Below are positions 1-13,500 of a stretch of DNA of 64,000 nucleotides, in pieces. Positions within the stretch are counted from its first letter, which is position 1, and every line of letters starts with the position of its first letter. The position numbers and the translations under genes are program-made. The DNA lies in assembly GCF_032362555.1 (NCBI RefSeq), contig NC_083512.1, forward strand, positions 5,072,001 to 5,136,000, in the 5' to 3' direction. The notes under the pieces are model-generated. The model did not search any database, was not told the origin of the DNA, and worked only from the letters and a program-made list of their open reading frames with translations. This DNA comes from Amyelois transitella (taxonomy: Eukaryota > Arthropoda > Insecta > Lepidoptera > Pyralidae).

Positions 1-1338
1 TGAAGGATAAAATACAGTCTAGGAATTGTTCAATTTCTTAACTGCCTACGCGGAAAACAATAAGGGAGAAAGCTCTGACTTACGAACAAACAGAAAAATA
101 GAAGTAATTCATAAAACATATTAGTTGAACTTTATTAACTACAGCATTCGGGGACAATTAGTAATAACTATCTATGTTTGGTTTCATATAATTTTAACAA
201 GTGTTAACACATTTATGATAAAAATATTTTTCTTTATTATGACAAAAATACTGGCTTGAAACAATACATACAAAGGCGCTCAAAGGTTAATAAAGCAAAT
301 ATTATAGCTCAAAGCACTGCTTTCGCAGAACAATCCACAGAGCAAGGCAGATCATGCCAGTCCCTCGTGCGTGCGTGCTCTGTGGGTACAAACACGAGTA
401 AAACAACGGGTGGTGGTGCCCCCAGCGGTACCTTATTAGAGGCTATTGTTCTGAATGTACCATCGGTTTTCCTCGTATAGCCCACAGAGTATGGCCACAG
501 TTGTTCCTGTTATTGCGTTCCCTAATTAGAAGGGCGCTATGTACTACGCAACATGTTTGTTGTAGGAGTTAAGAGCTTGGATTCGGGCTGGAACATTTTT
601 ATAAAAATTGTGGACAATGAAAGATTTTATGCCTCTCTCTTTCATCTCAAAAGAAGCCTTTACGATACGAAGTTTTAGCATACCTAATGAGAAATTGAAA
701 CTTTATTTATTGGGCAAGATAGTAAATTTTGCAAAAGTGTCATCAGGACGTTGGACGTTGGCAGAACTTTGAGTCTTATAACTTATAGTCTTATAACTTA
801 TATAGTCTTACACTTGGAAAGACTGATAAATAACTTATATAAATTAAATCGCTAATTCTAATGACCTTATGAAAGTTTATTTGTTTGTAAATACCTTGGG
901 CAGACAGAAAATCATTCTACCCCCGTTGACCGGTACCGTACTAACTTAACGTAGCTTTGTTAATTCTGGCATTCTGGTACAACGTGGAAATGCAGGTCTT
1001 CATCACACACGAGTGTAATTGGTCACTTAGTGCTTAAGTCCTGACCCAAATCGGGGAATTTGCGCCGTAGTTTACGTAGGGTCATTAAACTAACCCGCAA
1101 ATAGGGCAGTTGTTCACCCTCGGTGCCAAATCTCGGCGCTGGCGACAACCAAGTCTCGGCCGGCTGGCGCCGCACACGGCGTACATAAACTCACCCTTAT
1201 TTGTGCTAAATACTAACCCACTTTCTGCTGCCAAAAGTCTGCGAACGATCACATTTTATCAACTTAGGGTGACTGACTTGTGTTGTTTACTATCGAAGAT
1301 AAAGTCCTCAAAAACTATTTTGTTTGATATTTAATCAC

Positions 1339-1592
1339 GGCCCCTGTGGCGCAGCGATTATTCGCTTGTCCGTGACACCGGAGGTCCCGGGTTCGAATCC
1401 CGGTCAGGGCATGATGATAAACGAACTTTCTCTGATTGGTCTGGGTCTTGGCTGATTGTCTATCTAAGTATTTATTATAAAATATAGTATCGTTGAGTTA
1501 GTATCTCGTAACACAAGTTTAGAACTTACTTCGAGGCTAGCTCAATCTGTGTAATTTGTCCCGTATATATTAAATTGTTAAATAAAAAAAAA
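1339..1592 (+). repeat. tRNA-derived SINE, type I, near full length
   Basis: The 5' part reads like a tRNA, with an A-box-like TGGCGCAGCG and a B box GGTTCGAATCC. It is followed by a roughly 160-bp non-tRNA body ending in GTAATTTGTCCCGTATATAT and an A-rich tail. The same head and body recur at 54648-54915, with pieces at 20010-20135 and 55281-55315. The repeated body shows this is a SINE and not a tRNA gene. Confidence 0.85.
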
Positions 1593-1914
1593 TTGGCGTC
1601 ACGTCTTTTGAAATAATGTAACTGATTTCTTCGCCGATTTATTGCCTACGTGACTTTATAATTATGCTAATCCAATAATAACTTTCTTCTTCATCTCCCA
1701 GTTAGATACAAGGGTGGCCTTTGATTTAAAATTCTGAGTACAGTGCAGGGTTATCCTTGTTGCAAATTTCGACCCTTGACCTAGCTAAAATATTGATGGC
1801 TTCACTGCGGTGTGGACCGAGACCTGCACTTGTTTCGGATTTATGACACTGACATTTTATTTGGCTTTGCGCATAAATAAGTAAAGATGTTTTACTACGT
1901 TCTTAAATTTAAAT

Positions 1915-2108
1915 ACAACATACATACATACATATGGTCACGTCCATATCCTTTGCGGGGTAGACAGAGCCAACAGTCTTGAAAAGACTGAATGGCCACG
2001 TTCAGCTAATTGGCTTAATGATAGAATTGAGATTCAAATAGTGACAGGTTGCTAGCCCATCGCCTAAACAAGAATCCTACGAATGGAGTGGTCTTATTCT
2101 TTTTAAAA
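1915..2108 (+). repeat. Lepidopteran dispersed repeat with (CATA)n edge
   Basis: Begins with CATACATACATATGGTCACG and continues with GGGGTAGACAGAGCCAACAG, a short hairpin-like CTTGAAAAGACTG, and GCTTAATGATAGAATT. It ends near GGAGTGGTCTTATTCTTTTT. Other copies in the window are at 23965-24095, 34479-34581, 46601-46643 (reverse) and 52827-52902. Placement as the reverse 3' end of a LINE or LINE-mobilised element is inference. Confidence 0.75.
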
Positions 2109-2799
2109 AAATACAAAATAATAAAATACAACTTCTGATTAAATTCAATAAATCATTAAATAAGATCACTTCACATAATTGCCATATTTATGATTAGATT
2201 CAGCCGTCTCTTTATAAACGCCAGGAGAATATCACTTAATAATTGTCATATCTTTTGATTTCACAACATTGGTTGAAGTCAAATCGATTAGTTAAAACTA
2301 AGTTTACTGCCGCTTCCAAAGCATCAGTGCAGAAGAAACGAAAATAAATTGTACTGCAGCATTTTATTCAACAAAATCAACTCCACAATTATCCAAACTT
2401 AGAATAGGAATTTGGACGAGAGATAAGACTAAAATGAATGAAATTAAATAAAGAATTTTTTTTTAATGCATTGGCATACATAGTAATACTATTTCCCTGT
2501 TCATCTTCTACAACAGCATCGTGATTTTACGTCATATCATCATGCTCACGATGAAAAATCCAAGGAAAATCCTCGGTTTTATTCAAAAAAGGAACGCAAA
2601 CAAAAGAATGCAAGCAATGAGAAACGAGCACCTATATTTTTGAAAGATTTGTACATATTACGTTTGTTCTGTCAGCAAATTACTCGGCGAGTGGAAGCAT
2701 AATGAAAATGGAAACACGAGGAAACCGCGCCTCCGCTGCTCCGATAAGCACTTTCCAACTCAACAGCATAGGATATTAAGCAAATAATGATAACTAAGT

Positions 2800-2955
2800 A
2801 GACGAGCGTCGGCGGTCGAAACGGCAAGGTGCCAGTTAAAATGCTTGATACGTAGAAAGGCACAAGTTCGAATTCCATCTCGTCTATGAACCTATGACTA
2901 TAATTAAAGTTATGTACAGTTTGAATACTAGCCTTATAGTGAAAGGGTAAGAATG
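2800..2955 (+). repeat. tRNA-derived SINE, type II
   Basis: Carries an A-box-like GGCGGTCGAAACGGCAAGG and a B box AGTTCGAATTCC about 40 bp later, then a body with CTATGACTATAATTAAAGTT and ATGTACAGTTTGA. The same body follows a B box at 24617-24842 and 49735-50062, so it is a second, older SINE family in the window. Confidence 0.65.
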
Positions 2956-3189
2956 ATAACTGAGTATAGAATACGTTTAATTATTGTGAATTCGTATTGT
3001 AAGTTGTGTATTTGATTCCGTTTGGCTAATTGTCTCGTCTCGGATGTTTGTTAAAGCTTATCGTTATAATTACTATTAATTGTAGCATGGTAGAGTAGTA
3101 GCTGGCTTCAGAATATTCCTTTTTATATTTCTTAAGGTATTATAGTACCTACTTATCATTTTATTTTGTCGAAAGTATGCCAAATTGAA

Positions 3190-3222
3190 GTAGGTAGGTA
3201 GGTATTTAGGTATGTAGGTATA
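3190..3222. repeat. TAGG microsatellite
   Basis: Imperfect run of GTAG/GTAT units. Confidence 0.7.
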
Positions 3223-3667
3223 TAGCTCAATCAAAAGTTATGAAGTAAACAATATTGGAATTAACAACAAAGAATATCATATACGCAAAAACCTTGACCA
3301 AAACTTATTTCATTACGCAAATATTATCCTGACAATTCTTCCACGATACACACACACACACAACTCAATGTAGAAAAACTTACTGGGTTTCACCGAAGAT
3401 AATATTTTCGTTTGAAAAGTCCTAACTACATCGTTTTTACTTCACTAGACAATTCATTATTCCCCAGAGATACTAAAACAAATATCACTGTAACAAAAAG
3501 TATCTATTTAATAATGCTTAGGTTTACAAAATAAAAATGTGTTTAAAATATGGAACAAACAGGATTAAGGACAGAATGAAGCCATTTGACGTGGACTGAT
3601 CCCCAAGACGGCAGGCACGCTTCACTGATACGCGTTCACGATTTAATTATATTTATACTATTTATAC

Positions 3668-4266
3668 TTATAGCCTGTTTATATGTATTAAGTGACTAAG
3701 TGATAAAGTTAATTTAACTAAATTATTTCGCGAAAACGATCACTTAATCCCAACTAATATTATAAATGCGATAGTAAGTTTATTTGTTTGTTACCTCTTC
3801 ATGGGTTATCTACTGAAATAATCTTGCTGAAATATCATGTAATATTATTAAGAGTCTGGAGAAAGATACCTAGGGTTCCTTTTATCCCGGTAAAAACTAT
3901 AGTTCCCATGGGATTTGCAAAAAACCTGTTTTTGTTTATAGGTGGCGCTAAATCCACGCGGGCGAAGCTACGCATAAAAGCTAGTCGTTCATTAATCATA
4001 AGTTACCAATTAAGTGGATAAATACATAGAACAAAATCGAGTCTTTTTTCATATCAGTAACCTCCCTTCCTGCACCGCACGACTTACCCTAGTAAGCGTG
4101 ACCTTAACTAAATTGTTTTTATTTAGCGAAGTACACAGAAAATCACTTATTAACTTTATGCTTATCAACTTTATCACATAATGCACAAAAACGATCAAAG
4201 TCTTATAAAATTTATTTAAAATTAACTTAATCACTTCGTCACTTAATACGTATAAACAGGCTATAA
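3668..4266. mobile_element. Terminal-inverted-repeat element carrying a nested Helitron
   Basis: The left end reads TTATAGCCTGTTTATATG and the right end is its inverse, CGTATAAACAGGCTATAA. The inverted match continues inward for about 45-50 bp (TATTAAGTGAC.AAGTGAT.AAGTTAATTT). The interior has no coding sequence, so this is a MITE-like element. If TA is the duplicated target, the ends fit T[TA]...[TA]A, but that is ambiguous. A Helitron occupies 3748-3984. Confidence 0.7.
3748..3984 (+). mobile_element. Non-autonomous Helitron, complete, 237 bp
   Basis: Starts with TCCCAACTAATATTATAAAT and ends with CTAG. It sits exactly between a host A (3747) and T (3985), the Helitron insertion rule. Interior text such as TTTGTTTGTTACCTCTTCA and CGCGGGCGAAGC is typical of short Helitrons common in moths. 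No coding sequence. Confidence 0.85.
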
Positions 4267-6111
4267 CGTAATTCCTACTGAGCTGTTTGGAGCCGAGAAT
4301 CCTGGATAAGCTGAGTTTTGTTGAAGAAACGTTACAAAATAATCACCATGAGTAATTGAACATTTGAGTGAATCATTTCTGTTTATACTTCGCGTAATTA
4401 CTTTTGGCACATTTTGGAGTTATTCTTGAGTTGTAATTATGGTTCTGTTGAAGATAAAGAGATAAATATACACAAGTCTGAAATTTTATTTTTTCTATTC
4501 CTTTTAATCAGGTATTTCAACATAGAATTTGGAATAATATTGTCTTTTATATTATTCCGATTTCTATACAATTAATTGCACTTCATTGGAAACTAATGTG
4601 TGTTACTAGTAAAATCTCACGAGGAAATGGCGAATTAAGAATGTAATTTGTAACTTCATTAACATGTAGATACTTATCATGATCACATATAATAGGAAAA
4701 CGGTTTTTTTATGACTAAAACTAATATAACAGTTATAAATTTGTAATTGCACATAATAATTCGTAGATCGCGCACTTGCACTCACACACAACAATGTACG
4801 AGTAGAAACCGAACATTTCCCTCCACTCGTAACGCAGTCTGTCTGTCCATTCGTTTTTATTCCAAGCATGGTACTCTCGAAGGACCAGACCTACGCTCGT
4901 TCGGTTTTTATATTCATGACCCCGAGCCATTCCGAAAATTGTTTTGTTTCCAAATTGATGTACTGTTTTCTGTCGTATTGTTGCACAAAAGAGCTTTAAT
5001 TGAACAGATTTTAATGTAATATTTTTTGTAATCGGTTTTTGAATTTTGAACTTTAGATCACCAGATCATGTAAGGATAAAAAGATACATAAATTTTTATT
5101 AAACTTGAAATAAACTAAGACAAAGTTAAAAAATCTTTCTATTATTTTAGTAAATGAAGTAATTTATATCATTATTAATTAAACAAAAATAAATGACTGT
5201 TTCATTACAAATTCAAACAATAACACATCAAATTATGTTAAATACTTTTCAATTAACACAATTGTTTTAATATTCATTATTTCCATTCATTAAAATCGCA
5301 CTTTAGTAATAAAAATGTAATTCTCTCGCATAACAGCAGTGAGGGCCGATGTTCCGATTCCAACCATTATTAATAAGGGTTTTAATTGGGTGACTAGGGC
5401 TGTATGAATTTTAGAGGCTGTCTAGGGATTGCCTTTGTGTGAACTTTGACATTGAATTGAACTAAGTAAATACTGTCGAACATTATATAGCGATACTCAT
5501 ATAGGTAACTAGTTATTACCCGTGCATGTTTTTTTTGTTTCGTCAGGATTTGGGCGTAAGAAATAATCCGTATCCAATTTAGACTGAAATCTATCCCACC
5601 AAAAATCTTATATATACGTTTTAAATCAGCGTACAGTGCATTGTTTCGATCTCATAAAGTCTTTTTTTATATCCAGAACCTAAAAGAAACTAATTATCGA
5701 ATCGATATTTCAGCCAACGTGTTATTTAAAACTTTAACGTTTTCTAATAATTAACTTTTAGTAAGTACCTAAATTAAATGTGTACTTAATTTTACGTGTG
5801 CTATGTTATATTTGAAAAGAAAAACATTATTGATGATAATAATAATAATATCAATGTAAAGAGACGAGTTTTTGTTAAAATTACAAAAATATATTTACTT
5901 TTAAAACACGAACAAGCACGGTTACCAAGCTTTTTGTTTTTATGACGAAAACTTTGGCCATTAGCGGGCTCTGAATAATTAGCAAACTAACTTACAAATT
6001 AATAAGTTGGTGTAAAGAAGTTACCTATGCAAAGTTTTGCTAACTTATATGAGTACAACCTCATCTTGTATGATATAAATTAGAACATGATATAATGAAA
6101 CATATAAATAC

Positions 6112-6275
6112 CTAGCTTTCACTCGTGGCTCCGCGTAATAAGTACCTTATGTCCTTTCCGCACTCCACACTAGGTGTATGCAATGTCATATTTTATTTTC
6201 AAGTTCCATACCAGATCGGTTAAGTGGTTTTGACGAACAAACAAACGAACGTTCAATCTATTATATTAATAAATC
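6112..6275 (-). mobile_element. Helitron-like fragment
   Basis: In reverse the end reads CGCGGAGCCACGAGTGAAAG followed by CTAG, as in other short Helitron 3' ends of the window. The host base beyond CTAG is not T and the 5' end is not clear, so this is probably a decayed copy. Confidence 0.45.
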
Positions 6276-7536
6276 AATATTAAAAAGGAATATTTTTATT
6301 GATTCATAAGAGTTTGTTCTTGCCTTTTAGAGACGAAGATCCTTCACCAATCTGATTTGATTTCTTGATACACCAATGGTTAGTGTTTTTCTTATTCGAT
6401 CGTTGTTTAATATAAAATTAATATTTAAATATTTATATTTATTATTTATTTATTTATACTAATGTACATTGAACATACGGCTGCAAATACTCGATTGGGA
6501 ATTTGCGATGTCAAGTAGAGAGCACTTTATCGAAGTGTGTTTCGCAATTAGAGGCTGCAGCGGTTACATTGAAACGGTTTTATACATTAACCCATCGTTC
6601 GACTGGATTGTATCAGAATATTTAAGAGTTAGAATTAGAGTAATTGAGGAGATAAGTCTCCGATGTCTAGAAATATTATTTGATTATAACTTAAAAGACT
6701 TTACAAGCTAATGTTCCATTGGATTATGTCTTCTAAATACGATACAATTCTGGTGTCTTTGAATGAGAAATCTCAATAAGAATAGCGGAATAGACAGGGA
6801 ATTTTTCAGTAGCTGATGTAATATTGAGGATTTATTGATACGTAAATAATGAAACCTTCTTAAGCTTCTTACCTTCTGTACCTACAGATTGTGTAAACTT
6901 CTTTGATTTCTCTATTTAGGTACGTATTGATAAATACTTAACACATTCTTAAAATTTCATGAAGATATACTATCCTTTATTTCAAAGTTTTATTAACAAT
7001 AGAGCTAATATGAATCCCAACGTTCCCAACAATGGTTTCCTGATTTCACCTTCACTGGCGTCGTAAAGGCCACACTTACGCACTACAACGACTCTCGCGG
7101 GAACCCATTGTTGCTACGAAACGTGATTTCTATTAACATTTCCTACTTTCGTGTGTACTCATAAATAGTAACTTACCTAATGGAATGTAAGAAAACTATC
7201 ATAATTAAGGTAACTAACTCAATAGATCTATTTGTTTATGGGCTTGAAGAAGTACACTTGGAGAAACAGGGGATTAGTTAAGAATTTTATGAACTTATTA
7301 TATGAACCAAATGATAGTTTTATCAGAAACATATTATTGCTTTTCTTTGACTCTTATATTTATTAAGCAGTTCTCTTTATTTGAAATACTTAACAGTCTT
7401 CCTAGAAAATGTCTATAACAAAAATAAATTATTATGTGTCATTCTAGGTTTTATTTAATATAATCCTTACTTTTTTATCCACTATGGTATTGTTCACTGA
7501 AAGCTAAGTTTAAAAAAACTCTTTCTTTATTCGCAG

Positions 7537-10500
7537 TTCTTATCACTGTTGGAAAGAAACGCAGTCGCCAACACGAGTCTTCAGTACCGGCAGATGACCA
7601 TGTTCGCGCCCACCAATGAAGCCTTCCAGAGATACAATGGGGAAATGGACGATTCTCTAGTGTTATATCACATATGTAAGGATACTTTTTATAATAAAAA
7701 CTACCTTGACAGCTATTAGGTCACATCATTCCTGAACAGGGTTGACAGTAGGCATAAAGTTATAGAAATGTTGTGGTGTTCCCAAAATAAAAAGCTTTAT
7801 TATAAAGTTTGCGATTCAAATAGTCATAGCCATTCTATAAGTCAACACAGGTTCAAATTACCACGTGCATCAATTAGTAGTCAATAACGTTCATCCGTCG
7901 CAGCATTTAAAAATAACATCCATCCAAAAACATTGTCGCAAACTTCTGATAGATATTATTTTATCGTAAATTATACTTTAAAGAAAATTTACACTGTTAC
8001 ACTGACATTAACTCTTGCATAACCGGTAGAGAGATTATGGTTTTCAGTCGTCCATTATTAGGTTAAGTAGGATATAAATAAACAAGAATCAATAAAAAGA
8101 GACTGACAAATATGAAATAATAGCGCCACTACCAGCAATAATAAACTAAACAAAGTTACCTTCAACATATATACATAAAACCATTATTGATCTAAAAGGG
8201 GAAGAAGTTAAAATGGCAAATACTTTTTGCAGCAAATCTGGCGACAACCCTGTCTAACTTGGACTACGCAATATCTTCGGAATTCGACGGGAACCCTCCT
8301 TTGTGGGTGACACGTCGGAGGGACCACATGCATGACGATATTTATGTAAACAACGCTAAGGTTTACGTATCAAGGTCTTTCCAAGCCGTTAACGGAAATG
8401 GAAAGCGGCAGGTGTGTTTGACTTTATTATTTACAGATTGAATAAAAATTAGAAAGAAATCGTCCGATTTTTGGCTTTTCTTGATGACTTTATGATGTTG
8501 ACCAAACGAATGAAAGAATTTAGTTCTAACTTTGATGAAATGCTTTTAAGAAAGAAAATGAGGATTCATGCCTCTTTTTCTTTCTTAAAATTAAAATTCG
8601 CAGCTTCGTATCTTTCAAGTTTTAAAAATAAGTTGCATGCAATCCAAAATTCTAATGATTCGAATATAAGAAAATAACTCGTGATTACTAATAAAAATAC
8701 CATTTCTTTTATCAATATCACCCTATGTTGACATGTTTTTGGTAAAATTTAGGTTCTACACGTGATTGACCAAGTATTGCAACCTCTCCAACCCCATGGT
8801 CCCGGATCTTCTAGCAGTTCAGTCTATAATCCCAACGCCTATCAATTCTTGGAACACTCTGATGAATTTAACATCGGTCAGCATCGACTAAGGTAAAGAA
8901 AAATAAATAACAGAAACAGCACTATTTTTAAAACAAAAGAAGTGTTATAAAAAATATTAATGAGTATACTCGTAGATATATAATCTGAAACTAAGCGGCA
9001 TATTACCGACATTTGAGGATGTAATAGCTCCCGATATATAAGTATAGTTTAAGCAGTAACTTTGTATGTCGAAATACGTTTTTGAACTTAAAATTACTGA
9101 AAAAATAACATCACAAAACAAAGTACATAGCAAGCCATCAAAAATAAGCCAAACAGTTGCGTGAAAACATGGAGTTAGCATTCGAGTTTATGGTAACAAA
9201 TTGTAGTTACTGCTCAACAACACCATTATTCAGTTAGTGTAAAAGTTCGGCGCAAGGGCAACTCCGGTTGTTCGGTGTAATTGAAACACGCGAGAAAGTA
9301 ATTAACGGGTGCAATGTTGCATATAATGCCGCTGTTTTGCGCACTTTTGTTCCCCGCAGTCTCTGATTCCGAATTGCCGCGGTATGAATAAAAACGGACG
9401 CAGTGCAAATTAGGTTTTCCAAAGCTGCTCGCACAACAGTTGAGAGAAATCTTTGTTTTGCGTTCCTCCTTTCATATTTTTATATTACACGAGTCATATC
9501 TTTTAGCAAGATACAGACAGTGACATAGTGGTATTTAGTTTTGGGGAAATAAATTGTAAATTTAACAGTCTAAATACATTTTGTTTATCATACACATATA
9601 TCATTATCACGTACTTTAAAAATTTATTTATACTGATGTTGGGTTTGTGAATAAAATATAAATTTGTTTTTTTTTTGTTTTAATATTAATCATTTTTAAA
9701 TATGTCTGTGTTTTAACAACGCTGCAATCGTTCCGCAGGTCTTTCCGCCAAAAAATGAATCAGCTTCAAAAGAAAGAAGTGTTTAATGCCGATGGCAGGA
9801 ACACTTTCTTTATTCCCGTCGACGAAGGTTTTAAGGTACTTAAGAAATATGTTGAATTCAGTGTAAGTAGCGTTATATGAACACAATAATTTTATTAATT
9901 TATTTTTAATAATTTATTTTTTCAGCCTACGACAAGATCGGACCTCATAGATGGTAAAGTAATTGATGGCCATGTAATACCTAGACACGTGCTCTTTACA
10001 AAAGCGACGCACGACGATAAAGAGTATGAAACGTTAGCTTTCAGCGATAACGTCAAAGTAATCATATCCTTCAGCACAGCTATGAATGGAAATGAGGAAA
10101 TCAGTGAGTATTAATATAAAACTAGTTATAATATTATGAGTTGTCCTAAGTCAACAAAGGCGATATTGCGAGTATAATATTTAGTTTTAATGTTATCAAA
10201 CAAAGTAAGTGTAAGTACTACTAATAATATAACAGCTGATCCTTTCACAAAATATAAACAACAGATAAGACCTAGAACAAAATACTAACAACAGATAAGT
10301 CCTAGAAAGTGTTTATGGGAACTATAAAAATCGAGTTTTGGATTTAAAATTATTCAATTTTTTAAGGGGATAACCAATTTTTTTCAAAAGTCAAGGATTC
10401 GATCAATAAATTGGATAGGTATTAAAAATCTTTGTTTTTTTTTGATCAAACAAATTTTCTTTACAGCGTACGTGAAATCTAATACTGTAGCAGGCGATGC

Positions 10501-13500
10501 TAAGCACAGCCGAGGTGTTGTACTTGCTGATATCGTGAAGGCTAACATTCCCGTCAAGAATGGAGTGGTCCACCTCATCCAGCGCCCTCTGATGGTGGTC
10601 GATACATCTGTCATCGATTTCCTCAAGGTAGGCTTCAATAAACATCAAAATGATAAACTTACCAGACGTCGTAATGGGGTTTAGATTGATTCGGTATCTA
10701 TAGTACTTATGATCGGTAAAAGTGACAAATGAATTTACCTAGTTGTTACTCGCCAGTCTTCCTACTGGTAGCTTCAAAACTTGGTAAAAAGTAACGGGGT
10801 TAAAAAAAATTATATGTTAATAGCTTTAACATTTTTTGGATTGAAGATGATTGTTTGATATAAGTAGGTATGTCAAATGTTGGTGGCATAGACCGTGTGC
10901 CAAATTTTCCGGACTTTTTTCGTTTCCAAAGTCAAATCAAAAGACAAAGATTTTAATTTGCCTTTTGCCTTTGTGCTTAGCACAGTAGATATAATTATTT
11001 CCATCAGTAACACATATTTGACTATTCCCGGCATGCAAATATTTAGCTTAAGTTACTTACAGAGCAATTAATAAATTTCTTATGAAATAAAAATCATAGT
11101 GAAATAATTCATGGCTTTATGATTATTATTAACCTCATTAATATGTAGTATCGCTGCGCTTTAACTAGAAGGTTCCCAATTTCAAATCAAAACATTTCAT
11201 AACATGTGCAAGTATACATATACGTACAAGTTTTCAAACAATTGAGATTCAAATATTGCTAATTTACTTTTATCTCAAATAACCTAGAAAAAGCGCGGCA
11301 GATTTAACACTATTACAATAGTAGATGAATTTTACATCGAATCGAACATCTTGCAATCTATTCAAAATCTACAATAAATCTTCCTTAATCGCAGATTTTA
11401 TTCATGAATGACTTTAACTTTGAATGTTCTGAATGATAAACTCTTGAATGCTATTGACTTTTCGCTCCATTTGCGGAAACCAGGCTATGAAGGTAAAATA
11501 AAGCGCCTTGTTTTTTTAGTAACTTTAAATCCTTTTCAGTGTACTGTTGGCTCCTTTAAAGACTCTTCTGTTTCTTTTACATTTTTTAAAGTCTGTTGAT
11601 TACGATTGAAGCACGTTTTACTTTTGTCCATTGTGCCATCCGTCGTTACTTGTCAATAAGATAGTTTTGTTCTCATTAAAATTAGAAGGTTTTTAGTTCC
11701 AATTAGAGCATTGTTGGTGCATATCGCGGTATTTAAACCAGTTCTAATAACATATCGAATTATTTATTTTGCACCACAAATTTTGAATGACATGTAAGTT
11801 TTTATAGATCAATATAGAACATAACTCAAATCCTTATTTCTTTTAGACTATTTGAGCGGTGCTTGAAATTTGATGATTTGAGTCGTATGTGTCGTCAAAA
11901 ATTATATTTAGACGCAGTTAATTTTTATGCAGAATTAAGCATTTTAACTATCTTATTTATACAGGTTAGATGGTTACAGTCTTTTAATCTTTTAAACTTG
12001 TGACCATTCAATCTGTACCAAGGAAGTGAAGTGTTCAACTAAAAGTTTCCAAAATATAGGATTTATGTTATGTTCCAATATGGCAATGTCCCCCACTGAA
12101 ATTTTAAATAAATATTTAGATTCTGTGTACTTATGTACCCCTATTCTTGAAATAATACAGTAGTTAGTAAAGAAAGCCGAATGCGTTTTTAATTACTCCC
12201 ATGATTGGCCAATTTCCTAAGTAGGTACTTATATAATAATTATTTCTTCTATGTATGATATTGATATGTTTGCTACACTTTTCGTATGTTTGTGCTGTTC
12301 CCCTGACGTGGATCCTGCATGACATTGGCAACTTAGGGGATTGTAAGTATCACCCATTTGGCATGTAGTTTCTCCTAAATATTGGCTTATCTTTTAATAA
12401 AACTATGTTCTGTTTGGAAAGTTAATTCATAAAACTTACTTTAACATTACATTTAGAGCTTAGTACTTATAAATAAAAATCAATGAATCAAATCTTCCAA
12501 ATGGAATCAAGTTATTATCATGAATACTTTTAACATTCTTGTAATAATTTCTCTTCCTTCCGATTTTTTAGAATATGACGAAGCTAAGGTACATTTAGGG
12601 CTATCGAATTTAATAGACAAGAAATACCAATAGCTTTTACTAATTTTCCCTTAATGTAGAAACAAAATAATGTAGTTTAGATTTAAAGATATTTTAAGGA
12701 TATTTTATCTTGATTAATAATAAAATTAAAAATACTTGCAATCAGAAATATCGCATAATAAAGGTAAGAAAAATATATTACTCCAAATAGGTAATATAAA
12801 CAACAGTATGAGAAAAACAACTAATAAAAATCGAGTACAAACCGAATAATAATAGAATTTTTCTTTTTCCAGGAAAAGGACGACGGACCTCTTTGCAAGT
12901 TCTATGAAGTAATAATGGACTTAGGGCCTAATAATCCTTTTCTCAATGAACTTACTTTAGCCAAAGATACAACACTATTCGCTCCATCTAATGAAGCTTG
13001 GAAAGAGCTTAGTGTGCAGAATATAATCAGGTAAACATTACCAATGTGAGCTAAACTTTTTGAAAGCCTTGAAGAATATTTGAGTTAATAATATATAATA
13101 TATTACTTTTTAGGAATCATCAAAAACTTAGGGACATATTAAATCTACACTTAGTGCGGGAAAGACTGCCTATGGATGCTATCATCCATAACAACATGAA
13201 TCAGGTAAATATATTTTTATTACCAAAAATATTAATACAAACATGTGCAACTTAATTAAGACGCTTTGACTTATCTTGTTTAATAAGATTTGATTCTCAT
13301 TTGGAACTGAATTGCAATTTAATTCAAAATTGCAACCTTGTACTTCTATAACAAGTATTAATATTCCATGTAATTGAATTTCGTAATTAACACTATTGGA
13401 TTTTATTCCATTTCTCCGCTCCGGTATTGCTGCTTTTTGGAATCAGAGTCCGGGAAGTGTACGTTAAGTGGATTATTAGATTTATGGAACCAACCATCAT

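Larger units (their letters stand above)
1..7536. other. Probable long Fas1 intron or 5' flank; no exon recognised
   Basis: The first recognised Fas1 exon begins in the middle of domain 1, so at least one coding exon lies further left. This stretch may therefore be intron. I searched for a signal-peptide exon ending next to a donor and found none I could defend. Recognisable content is repeats only: a SINE at 1339-1592, a (CATA)n-linked repeat at 1915-2108, a second SINE type at 2800-2955, a terminal-inverted-repeat element at 3668-4266 with a nested Helitron, a Helitron-like piece at 6112-6275, and short TAGG and CA runs near 3190 and 3350. The rest is AT-rich and shows nothing to me. Confidence 0.6.

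Noticed and set aside
1339..1412. tRNA gene with good B box and acceptor-like ends
   Set aside because: The same tRNA-like head is followed by a conserved 160-bp body in another full-length copy with target duplications, so it is a SINE head. The anticodon arm does not fold well.
7036..7164. Open stretch upstream of the first Fas1 exon that could be a coding exon
   Set aside because: The translation does not fit the missing Fas1 N-terminus, and no convincing acceptor and donor pair frames it.
10442..10684. 80-codon + strand frame as an independent gene
   Set aside because: It is Fas1 exon 10467-10627 read through into its flanking introns.
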